NCBI GenBank assembly: GCA_947247005.1
Contig: OX365955.1
Coordinates: 41,767,822 to 41,831,821 of the forward strand
DNA: 64,000 bases
Direction of reading: 5' to 3'
DNA from: Spisula solida
Lineage: Eukaryota > Mollusca > Bivalvia > Venerida > Mactridae
Within the stretch, counting starts at the first letter, position 1. Every line of letters begins with the position of its first letter. The position numbers and the translations under genes are program-made. Below the pieces are notes generated by a model. It had not been told where the DNA came from, made no database searches, and saw only the letters and a program-made list of their open reading frames with translations. This document shows, piece by piece, positions 11,501 to 26,500 of this stretch.

Positions 11501-14500
11501 ATTGATCTTGGACCACCAGGCCAGTGTTAAGAGTCGAGTCCTGCTTAATGGGGACTTTATTTGATGTTTCATACTCTAGAAAAAGAAAGTACTATAATAT
11601 TGTAAGCAATAGCAATTTATAGTCATATTTTCTTTTTATGGTTTATTCAAACAAATTTTGTTGGTCCAAATGAGGAGTAAGAAGAGCTAAAGAAGTTCTG
11701 AAGTATATTATAAAACATAATATTCAATATATTTAGAATTTAGTACCTTAAAGCTATGTTTAGGTGGCATTGCCAACATGCAAAACCTTGAACTTAATTT
11801 AACATGTTAAAATGTTGATAATTAATTTGCTGACTACATTTTAAGGTTTTGGTCAAAATCTTGCCAGACAGTCTTCATGTTTACAAGACATTCTGAATCT
11901 TGTAAGGTAAGAAAGTTTCTTGTCATAGTCATTATACTTAATTTTTCTATGTACAAATATATATTTGTGTATACATATTTATTATACCCGCAGGTACAAT
12001 CAGGATATAGGGCTGTATTGGAGTGCTCACTCGGCAGCATTTGGTCTGTTGGTGATCATGAGTCCAGTTAATATAAGTGACAATTTTCTCTGCATGCAGT
12101 TTCTCTGTAACTATTGGTCAGATTTCTATATATGAGCACACGACTAGTTGTGCATTTCAGTCTCGCACAATGTGTGAAAATATTTTCACTTTATTGCCAA
12201 TTCAGTTGTACGTTTCAATGTTTGTGCACATGTGTAACAAGTTGACTGGCTTAAAACATGACTGTGTCAGGGCATTGGCAGTATACTTATACATACCAAA
12301 TGTTTACGGTGTATATTGTAAAAAAAATCTTTTCAAGGTTTATCTACTAAATTTTGGTGCTGCTTGCATTATGAACGACATACTTGTGTTAAATGTGTCT
12401 TAAGGAGCCAGTCACCAAATGTGGTTGCTTAAAGATAGTGGCTGTTTCAAACAAGTGTATTGTATATAAATTATAGAAATGAACAATATGGATTTAATCA
12501 TTTTATGGATGCTTTTTAAGGCAGCTGGCTGCTTAATTCAAGTGCTCACTAGCATGAGTTTGAAAGGTAGTATCATATGGCTGACATGTACAGTATCATT
12601 ACAGATCAGCATTTCCACGCAATGGTAGAATGGATTTGAACTTCTTTGATAGCAATGAAGAGAGTATGTATGATCTATGGACATCATTGTTGAGTGCCGC
12701 TTGTGCTTGTATAAACAACCCAATGAATGGTTAGTTCACTCTTATAGTACGCCCACAATAATAAGGAAAGGCGGGAACATTTGGTTTATTCCACAAAGGT
12801 GGATTAATCAGATGTTTACGATTTATCAGTGATATTTTTTGTACAATACTGACCTTATCTGTTTCTTTAGTAATTTGTAAAACCAATTTTGCAACTGTTG
12901 ATCAAACCGATTCATGTTTATAAACATCACATTATCCTGGGCGCACTTTACCATCTGTTCCCTATTGAATTGATCATATTGAAAATATTGGCGGTTCATT
13001 AAATGTCTGCTCAGCTTAATTATAAGAAAATATCTAGGTTATACTGTAAACCAATTTACTTTCGCGAATACTAACTTTCGCGTTTTGCTGATCGTGGGCA
13101 TATTCGCGACTACAAATTTTCGCGTTTTTAAATTTCCTGCAGTGTCCATACTAATGTTTTTAGCACTTTCGCGGCGACTTAATTTCGCGAAATTTCTACC
13201 ATTCGTGAACTCAGCGAAACTAAATCGCGCGTAATAGTTTCTAGGTTTACAGTATTATGCATGTATTTGTACTTTAAACTATGGACTTATCTGATTATAG
13301 ATATACTAAATCAACTCATTGGTTTTTAACTCCACTATTCATAGAATAAGAGGAGTTATTGCAGTCACCCAAGCGTCGGCGTTGACGTCGCCTTAATGCT
13401 TATGTTAAAGTTTAGGTACAGGTTTTTTAAACTCTTATTGTTTCAAGGTTCTTTGAGATATTGCTTTCATACTTTGCATACTTGTTCGCCATCATGACCC
13501 CAACCCATATGCAGGAGTAGGTAACTCTATCAGGCATTTTGTTGAAATTATGCCCCTTTTGGACTTGTGGACTTGGAAATGCAAATGTAAAAGTTTATGT
13601 ACAGGTTTTTTGTCCTCTTGTATCTTCAAAGTGTATTGATATATTGCTTTGATACTTGTTCACCATCATGACCCGGCCTAACCCCTACACAAGAGAAGAT
13701 AACTATTTAGCATTTTGTTGAAATTATGTCCCCTTTTGGAAATGCTTTTTTGTTAACCTTCATGACCCAGAGGACGTACACATGAGTAGGTAACTGTCCT
13801 GCATTTTGTCCTAATTATCTTCCTATTTTGACTAATAGAGACCCAACCAGATCCATACAGCTGAGGATAATGCTGCTGTTAAGAAGCATTTTGTTTTGAA
13901 TATATAATGATTGTACTATCCTAGCATGGCACTGCGAATAGTGGAGCGTACTGTAAAAATCATCATGTATTGATCAGCCCTTATGATTGGCTTTTAAGTT
14001 TAGATATACTTTATATTGTTAAAATTCATTTAGTAAAATTGATAGATGCATAAGGTTGCAATACTTGTTGTAATTGATACCAAGGACAAGTCATTATTGA
14101 TTGGGGCAGGTATAAAGGGAAACTATATGTATTCACTTTTGCAGATTCATGCATTTAGTTACAAATCCTAAATTCACAAACTAAATGCATACTGTATTCC
14201 TAGATACTTTCGCGGATACAATATTTCGCGTTTTTCATACTGTCGGCATATTCGCGGCTACAAATTTTCACGGAATCATAAGGCCCGCGAATTCCGCGAA
14301 ACTAAAGTCGCTATGGCATAAAGGTATGTTTGACACATGTCGCAATTTTAATTGGACTGTTTGTCATCACCATCCGTGTATACACGATCAAATTCAATTG
14401 ATTGTGATCTTAACTGACCTGATAACAATAACGATAATCAATTAATCTCTTCATAACAAAGGATTTCATAAAGTGTTTTCACTAGGTGTTATCAACATAA

Positions 14501-17500
14501 ACCAGTAAATAGTTATTATGCCGATTATACCAATTAAACTGTAAACTGTATTATTAAAAATAAACCACCAAACATATGTTAAACAAATAAATGTGAAATG
14601 ATTATTGTAAATACCTGTACAGGAATACATTGACTTTAATCAGGACAAAAACAAACTTTCGTATGTAGAAGTAAACTGAATGTTAACACCCCACCCATGT
14701 ACCTCTGTGCTTGTTTACATTGAGCACATTACACGCTACGTCATCAGTGTTTATGTCTTCACAGCCTAAAATATGCACACTTCTTACAGGATCGAAATTG
14801 ATCTTAGATTTTATAAAGATGGATTTATTGACAGCAGTTCCCACGTCATGTATGCGCAAGTACAATTATCCTTCGTCAAATGATTTTGCGATTTTAGTAT
14901 GAAGAAGCTAGAAACGTTCGCGGATTCGTTGGAGGTAACATTTTCGTGGCTATTAAACTTCGCGAAATGATGCCTCCCGCGAAAGTCGCTAACTTAAAAT
15001 GCGCGAAACCATTTCTAGGAATACAGTATTAGGTAACTCAGATATTTGCACTTTAATGTACCAGTATTCATAGAAAGAGTCTTTTATTTCTTTCAGAGGA
15101 AAACCAGAGACATTGTGCATCCCTGCTACCTTATTTATTTAATCTCTTCACTAGTCAATCAGAATCCAAGATTATTAGACCTATATTGTCCTTTATTGGT
15201 CACACAGTAGCTAGTCATTGTAAGTATAAATACTTAACTTTTTTACTTGTTAGTATGTTGACTATTTAACATAGGCAAGTCTCCAAAAATTGAATCTGTT
15301 TCCCTTTTTGAATCTATACACTTTATTCTAGTCTGTTTGAAAAATATATAGAGAGTGTGAATAAATAGTTGCATGTTTTATAATGAATGTGAGCTGTATA
15401 TATATTTAATTCTTTTCTCCCAAAACTGAGCGCATTTATTCAGTTACCTCCCATTCAATTAAATAAAGAAGGGAAGGATTACCTCCCGTGGAAAGCACTA
15501 CGTAGCACTCGTCCATGTTAATGGTCTCCAGATCTGATACACTGAGTTTAATTAGAGTTGTCATTGATATGATCAGAGGCATATCGACGATTCGGATATA
15601 TCAGAAGACAAGTCTTGATGATATATTTATATATCAATTTACACGTACAGATGAACCAGTAGCAGGCCCATCAGTCATGATTCACTTATTTAGCCGTTCT
15701 ATACTATATATTATGTATAGATTTCAGCTTTTTGAAAAAAGTAGCTTCGGTTTGAGTTTTGACTTGACCCATTTTTGACAATTTGTAAACTTTCATTTAA
15801 CGGTAACCAAGAACTATAATGTTTTTGTACAGAAAAAATAAGAATTTTGGGCCGTTCCATTCATTTTCCCGTGTATCGATGTTTCAAAATGTGAATCTCT
15901 GAAAGATTGGCTAAAAATAGCGTTGATACATCGATATTGCTTCTATCAATGACAGCTCTAGTTTAAATAGAAACAATGTGCTTCTAATAAGTTAAATATT
16001 TGGCAATATTTTAAATAAAATGGCTTAATCTGTTTCATTATTGCATTGATACAGCATGTAACCAGGACCGCGTCAGAAAGTGTGGTGGTATAGAAATACT
16101 GGTTGGCAAACTCAAGTCATTACAGAAACATATTGATAATGATTTGGATGCTAAATTGACAACTGTTCAACTATTGTTCACATTGGATGCCTGTATATCA
16201 GAAAATGGTAATATTTTAGTGTGCCTCCTCCACTGGCCAATATATAGATTTTCTCCTGTCCGTCAGTCTACCCATCCAGAGCCTGCAAGAATCTCCCATA
16301 TTGAATGATGGCTCTATATACAGGGCTGTAGAAATGAGCTGGTAGTCAGCAAAATTCCCTGGCTCTTTGAACATGCTTGCCGACTACTTCTTGCTATTTT
16401 CTTCTTTGTTACTTTAAGTGAGATTTCCAACAAACCGCCTACTTTTGAGGATGAACTGGCTACATAAAAACATTTCTAAACCCCTGTATATCTGTGTCCC
16501 TACATGTATAAACTCATTTCCAGTTTTAATAAATTGGTGTTGATAATTTGATGTTAAGTTTATAACAGTCATTGTGATTTATAAACAATTGTCAATTGTA
16601 CTCATAAATGTATAAATAAGAATTAGCATTTATTGTTAGAAAGTGTATTTAAGTTATTAAGTTCTAAATATATATGTAACTAACCACTCCTTACTATGAT
16701 GGTTGTATTGTTATTAGGAATTTACCTTTTTCTGTATGTTGTATTTTAGAGTTAAGCAGTAAGAAATTTGGTGAACTAGATGGTATAAGTGTGGTTATAC
16801 TGATGTTAAATAATTGCTGCCTGGATGTTAGTGACAAGACACAGATCATATTAACATTGGCACACGCTGTCGATGCTTATGGTGAGTATGGAATGGTCTC
16901 TGCCTCTGTCCACCTAGGCCAAATTACGTGACACGTATAGCAAATGGGTTACTCTTGAAGACGACATGCGGAAGCCCCAAGTTCCAACAGTGCTGGCTTA
17001 AGGTTAAGGTCACAGTTAACTATTCATTGATGAAGCAGGTGAATTATAACCGTCGTTTAGCCTCGTATATATTTTTAACATGATTAGGATCATACATATT
17101 TTATCATTTTCAAGCATTTTTGGGAACAGTGCAACCGACTAAATAATGCCTTTCAGAAATAGAAATAGTGCTAAAACCTTAATACCGGTCAATGGAGCTA
17201 TAGCCAGGCAGGCACTGTAAGGGTAAACAGATACAGTGTTGTTTTACCCCATAAATTATGGCTTCCTTGAGACAATGATAATTTTTTAAAACCGTTGCTT
17301 AATTAAACATTGTTTTCAGGTTACTTCTATGTACTGTCAGTCTGTTTGTTTATTCGGGGTAAAGGCCGCTTCTCAACAATTTTCAATTATATATGGTGAC
17401 CAATTCACCTAACCAGTTTTCCAGGGCTGTACCAGATTTAAAGCTAACCAGTGCCAACTTACCCTTTCACACTTAGGTACCAGAAACTATATTCATCTTA

Positions 17501-20500
17501 TGTTGAGGAAAATCATGATTTTTGTCAAATTTCATATTTATAAGTGTGACCTGTAGCGACTGGGATTCGGATCTGGATTGCTGAGTTATGAATCCACTGC
17601 ACTAACAACTAGACCATGGCCGCATGCCCGCATCCCTTATATGCTGGAAATATACTTTTATATTATGTTATTCACAGCTGGAAATGAGCAGTACATTAAG
17701 GAATGTCATGGTGTCACTATTCTTATCCAACAACTTACAACAACTGATGATGAAGAACTCAATAAAATAGTTAAATATCTACTACATATGTGTGTATCGA
17801 AGGGTAAGTTAATATATACACCTTTAGACTCTCTCCTTCACTCGACAATGTAACAGTGAGTAAAATGGTTATATTACATACTCAAGAAACGTTTATGTCA
17901 CAGTTTTATGGATTCCAATGTGGCTGGTGGCTGGCTATGTGTAACATTTGTTTTAAGATTGGTTCACAAATTGTAGGGTAGTGAGCTATTAGCATTTGAT
18001 AATTGTATACATGTATGTAAGCTCTGCCATTATTTGTTTTTAGTTGGGAAAAAGATGAAAACAGAATAATTTAGGCCTGTGAATCTTCCTCTTTTAGGCT
18101 GGTTTCCTCCTTTTTGCCTTAAAGGTGCTGCCTCACAGATTGGGCTAAATTTTTTGTATATCGTATTTTTTTCAACCTAACCAAGTATCGATGTAATAGA
18201 AAGTCACTGACGGTTGCTTTATGAAAGATTTGGTGCAGATAAGCAATTTTTACCACTCTTGATATCGCCCACTAAGTATTTTTAAATCGCTAAGTTTCCT
18301 TCCAACATTCTTTGTGAATTATGTAATTCAAACATGATTAAACAGCATAAACATCAGTGAGGTATTTGGTTCGTTTTTCAATTCGTTTTCATCAAATGAG
18401 AACAAATTAGGCAATTTAAGTAATAGTAGTGTTAATTCTATAGGGTATTACTACCCTATAGAATTTTTGATGTAAAAATACTAAATAACTACAAAATGCC
18501 GAAGTTATTTTAGATGTCAGTGTGGTTATTTATGGGATATACAGGCAACTATGCCGAAATTACGCGAATATTTGACGATTTTATTTTTGATATGTGAGGC
18601 AGTCTCTTTAAAATCTTTGAAACAGAATGGTCAAGATTCATTTTGGCCTATTCAAAAATGATGTTTTTGCAAGGGTAATGGAGGTTGGGTGGGGTCTTTT
18701 TGCTCTTGGAACAATCACAGGCCTAATAATTAATATGAATGCTGAAAAATGTTCAGTTACTTGTGTTGCTTTTTGGAAGCGGAATATTTATTTCTTGTTT
18801 ATTTCCACTATTTTCAAAGATGTATTGGTATTAAACCTACTGAATGATGTAATATTGTATTTACAGAAGATAATATGGACACTGCATGTATACAGGACAA
18901 TCCATCATTTCTATCTCAGCTAGAAACAATGAAAAGGTACTTAAGCATTCTTCAAGATATAACGCCTGTTTGTGAGGCAGAAACGACAAAAATACCACAA
19001 TCCATAACCTAAACATTGATTTTGGTTTTTGAAATGTGACATACAATGAAACTTGGACACTTGAAATGATCAGACATTTGTTTTAAGCAGCCTAATGATT
19101 CCTCCACTGTTGTTATGTAAAGTAGATACTCCTCAATTAAACAGCCACCTTCTTTAAGCTACAATCCCATGGAATATCCCTTGTTTATCTCCTGGAAACA
19201 GGTTAGAGTGTATAGGAAATGTTTGAGTTGCTTAAAAAACAAATAATTCACTAACCTGAAGAATCCATCTTGGCAAAACTTCATTAATGAATAGATTATA
19301 AATATAATTTGTGATTGGTGGTTATAACTTTATCATATGAGTTGCTTAAATGAAATAGATTGGTTGTTTATAGTTTATACAGGATGTACTGGTTAAATCA
19401 TTGACTGAAGTAATACTAATGTTAAACTGACTATAACAAATAATACAAATCTGGAAAAAATAGCTGTTAATTTTATGCCCCAATCAAATAATTTAGGCAT
19501 ATTAGATTTGCCCATGCCTATGGATGCATTAATTTCTACTTCATTGTGAATTCTTTAATTTTGACTATGAATCTAATATAAAGATGATTGTTTTTCAGAC
19601 TTGGCGATATGCAGATGCTAGAAAAAATCAGTGAATTGGACAATAAACTAAAATGTTTAGAGAATAAAAATTCTGTGTGTGATAGTTACGGAGATATTAG
19701 AGGGTCAAAGCAGTTATCAAATACTGACAGGTGATATATGTAACTTTCTGTTTCTTTAATAATGAAACTTGATTGTAGCCAATATACAAAAAGCTACTGG
19801 AAGAAAGTCTGTCAGGTTTCTGGAAGTTTTGAAATTTCCTGCAAATAAAGCAGCAAAATGCAAATCATATTTCCGGTATGATCAACAATAAAAGATTTTG
19901 TCCTTACAATTATCAGATGTAAAAATAATCACAAATATGTTTGAAGTAATTAGCCATGGTATATTTTACTTCATTCTTTAGATATTTTATGTTTCCTGCC
20001 TAATTGCTTCATCAGTTGCCTGAACTGGATACTTTGCCCTCTCTGAAGGGGAGTAGGATATGATAATGGTTGGCATAATTCTGTCTGTCTGTCTGTCTGT
20101 CCGTCCGTCCGTCGGTCTGTCGGTCAGACTACTGTGTGTAGCTTCTTTATTTCTTAAGAAATTTCAACAAACTCACAGAAATACAGTTATGAGGTGCCTT
20201 AGCTCATATTGTCAGGCTTTTGTGTTTTGACTATATTTGATGGAATTATGGCCCTTAGCTGAGTTTGTACATTTTACAACTCTCTTACATTGCTCAAAGG
20301 AGTTTTGACCAAACTTTCATAATTGCAGGATGTCACATTCAGGACATATGGATGATGCATCAACTATAAATAGTTCATTGTTGTATGTACAGGATCAGTC
20401 TCAAACACCCAGAGAACAATCATTGCTTGAACAATTGATAAAGGTATGTAAAAGGGGTGTTTATTTATTGTAGTGTGTATCTATATTTAAAAGGTCAGCC

Positions 20501-23500
20501 TTTTTAGCCAACCGGTGACAAGGTCAGCTTTTGTGATCACTCTTTGTCAGCCATCTGTGCTTCCGTCCGTCAACAATTTATTCAAACGACTTCTCTAAAA
20601 CCAGACTTGGCTAATTTCAACTAAACTTCACAGGAATGTTCCTTGGGTGTCCATTCTATAAATAGCTAAAATAACTGGTTGCCATGGCAATTGATTGGAA
20701 AAACATTTTAAAAATCATCAAAAATCAACCACTGGCCAGATTTCAAAATAATTTTACAGAAATATTTGTTTGTGTGACTCTCTTACAAAATTTACATTTT
20801 TGTCGTGATTTGTTAAAAAACATGGCCGCCAGTGAGTGGGGCTCGTTTTTCCCTATATATCTATAGTAAAATATTTTTATCTGAAAGTACAGTCTGTATT
20901 TTCTTTACTGGTATCGGACCAGTAGCTGAACAGCAACAATTGTTATTTCTCCTCTCCTGTATCTCTCCTGAAGGGAATTACTGTCTGTTTTGGAGCTCTA
21001 TCACATGAGTATGCTTCGTGTAAATTTTCTTTATTACCCCTCCCACTGTCTGTTTTGTTTACATCTGAGGGATTCCGAACGACTCCTATGCACGTGCACA
21101 TCTTTCCCCATTGGCGCCTTCAAACCAAACGACCTCTTAAATGTGTCTTAAAATGTTTAATATGCATTAAAATAGCTTAATTGAAAAAAAGAAGTCTTAA
21201 AAAATGCACAAAACCGTAAAATTTTACCTTTAGATAGGTGTATCAGATTCGCGCAATTTTTAGTCAACCAAGGGAAATAATTCATGCAATCAAAATTTAC
21301 AACAAAAATAGTAAGATTATTCTCCCTTGATTAAACAATCGTTTAATAACGCCGTAATCATTAACGTGATTATGAAATGTAGCTAATATGACTCTCATTT
21401 CATGATTATGTCACATTTATTCTGAGGAAAAACGGTACCAAAGTGCTTCTGCGATGGGTTGCACTATGTGATAATTAAGGGCACGAGATGGTGTACTTAT
21501 CTAGTACGGACGGTACAAGTCGGCAGATAGCCACACACATTTTTACGAGTGACTGGAGGTAGAGGTTGTTTACATTCTTTAAAATAAAAATTATTAATGT
21601 TTTAGTTATAAAAGTCATTAAATTGGCCAATGAAGCTATCTGTTCGGATACTGGTACTGCAGACTAACCAATTAGTGCTAAAAAGTGACCCTTTTGGAGC
21701 CCCTGTTTTGGGACTAATGCGCAGACGAGGCTGGAGTTGTTTACATTTTTTTAAAGGGTTAAAGGCTAAAGTTTTTAACAATGCTGATTACTTTTGTAAA
21801 CAAATAGTTTTTAGAGAAAAATTCATGGAAAACTCCATTTTTGTTCGGCTACCAGTATTGGTCCATTCTTAAAATAGTTAAATAATTGAAATCCATGCAT
21901 AACTCTGGTTTCCATGGCAACCCAAATCAATGTTCAGTTTACTAGAATATATGGTTTGACTCGATCAATGTGCACAGGTGAACGACCTAGGGCCTTAATA
22001 GGCCCTCTTGTTAATAATTATATTAATTGGATTGGAGTGCAGGATCATGTTCCTTCTTAAATAAATGTAAATCAATCCCCCATAGTCAAATTATAATTAA
22101 AAACAGTATCTGCAGTCAGACCTGTGTTAAAGACAATCTGCAAACATTTGTGACCACTTAATACAAAGTTTGTCTGCAATGACCATCTGTGGACGTTTGA
22201 GTCCACTAAATACAAAGTTTGTCTGCAAAGATCATCTGTGGTCGTTTGAGTCTACTAAATACAAAGTCTGTCTGCAAAGATCATCTGTGGACGTTTGTGT
22301 CCACTAAATACAAAGTTTGTCTGCAAAGATCATCTGCATACATTTGTGACCACTAAATACAAAGTTTGTCTGCAAAGACCATCTGCATACATTTGTGACC
22401 ACTAAATACAAAGGTTGTCTGCAAAGACCATCTGCATACATTTGTGACCACTAAATACAAAGTTTGTCTGCAAAGATCATCTGTGGACGTTTGAGTCCAC
22501 TAAATACAAAGTTTGTCTGCAAAGATCATCTGCATACATTTGTGACCACTAAATACAAAGTTTGTCTGCAAAGACCATCTGCATACATTTGTGACCACTA
22601 AATACAAAGTTTGTCTGCAAAGACCATCTGCATACATTTGTGACCACTAAATACAAACTTTAAGTTTGTCTGCAAAGACCATCAATTTTAACTGTCTTTA
22701 GACCATTCAAAGACCTAAATATACAAAGATTGGAAAAATCTACCAAATCTTACAATATCTCGCGGCAGACTTCTGAAATCTCGCGAAATCTCGTTTGTTT
22801 TTATTACCTTATATCTCCTGTTTTAATATACATAGGAAGAAACTAATAAGTATATGCAATAGATTCATTATTCTGCTTTAAAATGATACATACTTTATTG
22901 AAATCAGTCAAGGAATAAAACAATAGACCTCAAAGAGCCAGACCTACACTCATTTTAATGGAAATTCCATATTTATCAGAAAATACCCAAATTGCCTCAG
23001 TCAAACAATAATTTTCTGAATTCAATACGAGAAAGAAAAAAATAAATTACATCAGGCAGTAGAAGAAACTTAGCTCTTCAAAATGAGATATTGGTAATTA
23101 AAATTCAAAATGAGATATTGGTAATTAAAAAGGGATGACAAACAAAAGCATTCATGCAAAATATCAGAATCTGTTGCGTGCTATTTTGCATTTTCTCTCC
23201 GTTTTCAATTTTCTCTCCGTTTTCAATTAAGTGTCCAATCTGTGTATATTTAGGTCTTTGGACCATTTGACTAACCTGTTAGGAATGACCGCCTGTCAAC
23301 TAATGCTACTTTATTTTTTTCCCATTTAGGTAGCCTTTACAAAAAGGTATGACTGTATTTACATTTAACATATATTTCAGGAAAAAGTTGAGAAAGAAAG
23401 ACTCGAAAAATTGAACCAAGGATTACAAGAAACATTGATCAGGAATCAAGCTGAAGGATTGCAGAAGAAAACTTATTTGAACACATCTGTTTTCCCAACA

Positions 23501-26500
23501 ATTGATGGAAGTATAAACAATGCATCCGTCGGAACAAGAAATGATGAAAAACCTAAAATGGGAAGTAATTTAACCTGGCACAGTCAGTTGGAGAATACAA
23601 AGCACTGTAGAACAAAAGAACCATTGCAAACTTCTCATTCTGCAAAACGTAACAGGAAGTTGGCATCTGTTAAGACTGACAGTCTATTGACAGTTTATGA
23701 AAACTGTCAAAAACAAAATGATGACTATGGCAGCAAGTTTAGTATATCACACAGAAACGCAGATCAAAATTGTATAACTTCAGTATCAAAAGAAAGATGT
23801 TTAGAATCTTACGAAACTAATGCCTCCCACTCAAATATAAACAAAAGCAACACCAGTCAAACTGATCTATATTCTGCAATACCTTTAGATTTATCAAACC
23901 ACTCAGAGAAAGTGAAAAAACTGAATCAAGTGTTCCCTAATGATTCACATTATGGGGATGTAAGTTCAAATTCTATTGTGACTAAAGCAGATACTAGTAC
24001 CAGTTCCAGTTCGTGTAATGTTGATCTTAAAAAGCCAACCAAAATAAACAGGAATGCAGAGATTCAATGTGGTACTCCGTTTGTGTTAGTGTCCGATCAA
24101 CAGAGCAAGATTGACAGTGGAATAGAGGCATCAACTATGATGAGTGATTGTAGTGCACAAACTGATTTTGTGAGTAAACCTAATATCAAGGTGGCTACAT
24201 ATTGCAACGAAGAAGTAACATCTGATAAGACAACTAAATCTACAGAGACTAGCATGCATAATGTAAGCAGGAAAGGACCTTGGGTTTGTCTCGATCGTAA
24301 CGAGAAAGTCCTTGATTTTATTAATAAGTCTACAGTGTTTCAAAACAATTGTTCTCGAAGCATATCAAACCGTAACACAAGCTCTCCAAAAAGCAAAAAG
24401 TCTGATTGTTTCTTTGTCCGACCACTTGCTAGAGCTCCTAAAGGTAAAGTCAGGGTAACACCCCTTCTTGGCTCAAACAGTGAACACGGTAAATTGTCAC
24501 CTAAATGTTCTGTGAAGTCAATGAAATCTAGTACTATGTCTCAGGACTGTGATATGCTGTCAGAGTTTGACTTGGATCTGATTAAAACTGTTCAGAAGAA
24601 ACCTAGGCTATCTGTAGATATTTCAAAAAAGCCACTTATGTCACCTATTGGCGTTGTGAAGTCACAGAATAATGTCAGACGTATTGATAGATATATTGAA
24701 CAACAGAAAGGCAATGCTGCTGATACCTGGCAAGTACATCCTAATACACCAAGTCAGAAAACAATTCAACCAGTTAGACCAGCCTTCAGTGATTGTGGTA
24801 ATGAAATCAATTATTAATTTTATTGATTATATACAAGATTCTTTTTAATGCTGAATTTTAAAAAAAAATTAATCTGTTAATTTGTTACCAGAAATAAATA
24901 CAAAATGTATTTAAAATACTTTTCACTAAATATTCACTTCCCTATAGTTGGGAAAATAAAGTTGAGATGACCAGATGGAAACCAAGGTGACCAAATAATA
25001 ATAAAGACTTTATTTTAAGAGGCAACACAGTTGGGCAAGCCCAATCTTCCCTGTGAGCCTCTATGGCAAAAACATGTGTACCGAAATAGTATGACATAAA
25101 CAGTCAGAAGAATAACAACAAAATATAACAATATTATAAGTGCAGGCCTGAATAAATCTACTTGTCCGCTTGTCCTGCTATTTTTTTTCCTTCTTTATTT
25201 ATATAGCAGGACTAGTGAGATTTTGGGAGTTTCTTCTTTATCTATATTGCTGGACAAGTGCTTTCAAAATATTTGTTGAGGCCTGAAGTAGATTTTTTTA
25301 ACCTGTCAAATGAATCCTGCCATTGGTTCTAAACACGTTTATGTTGTAAAATAAGCTGAAAATGCCTTTTTTTGCTAAACATTACTTATTTTGCGAATTT
25401 GCATTTGATACGATCAGGAATGAGGTGTGAAGACTTAAACTATACATTGAAAGTTTGTTGCACAATCCACCAAAGATAAATGAGTTTAAACTCACCTTGG
25501 TCACCTCAGCTAGAATTAAAAAACACACAAGTTTCAGATCATGAATGGGGCACTCAAACCCTGGAAAATGTCTACCATGTAACAATTACTGTCGGTTATT
25601 TATGATTTTGAACATTTGAAATTTAAACTTTCATATGTTATTATACCCCCATAAACACAGTTTGAAGGGGGTATACTGAAGTCACAATGTTGGTTGGTTG
25701 GTTGGTCTGTTACCAAATCGTGTCCACTCAGTAACAGTGTCGTTTCTTACTGGATGGTACAAATGTTCATCATATCAAGTCTCTGTGTCATGCGCATACC
25801 CAGGTCCCTAGCTCGAAGGTCAAGGTCACACTTAGAGGTCAAAGGTTTTAAAGTCCTGCAATTCTTGTGTCAAGGCAACGCTGTGGGGTATGATTCATCA
25901 CTCCAGTGATAGCTCTTCAGTTAACTCTTATTGTATTTTCTTTCCACACAGGAACAAGAAGGTTTGGTTTCACTACATCAAGTGTCATTAAGTCACCAAG
26001 AAATGCTACAAGGCGCCGTTCTATAGATGACAGTGGCATTCACTCACCACTCAATGGACTTACTATGATGTCATGGGGAAGCCCAATTGATAGTATGACA
26101 TATCTATTTTCCATTGAAAAAAAATACTGTTAGACTATTAGCTCTCTATCTTGCCTTTCAAAATCATGACTGATGCACTGAAATATCATGGTGCTTTTAT
26201 ACCTTTTTAAGAACACTTGTGGATATTACTTAATTCTGTATTTGTACTTAGTACTGGGTTTATCCTTGCTACTGTATTTACCTTGCTACTGTATTTGCCA
26301 TTAGTAGTTTTATCCCCCTCCAAAAGGCGGAAGGGATAAAGTAATAGTTTGCGTCCGTCCCATATTTTTGTTCAGAGCATTACTCTCAAAACTATTTGAG
26401 GTATTGACTTGAATTTTGGTATGTGAACAGATGGCAACTAGGAGAAGGGCAGTGACCAAGAATCATAACTTTATATGGTCCAGTTTTGAAATTATCTCCC

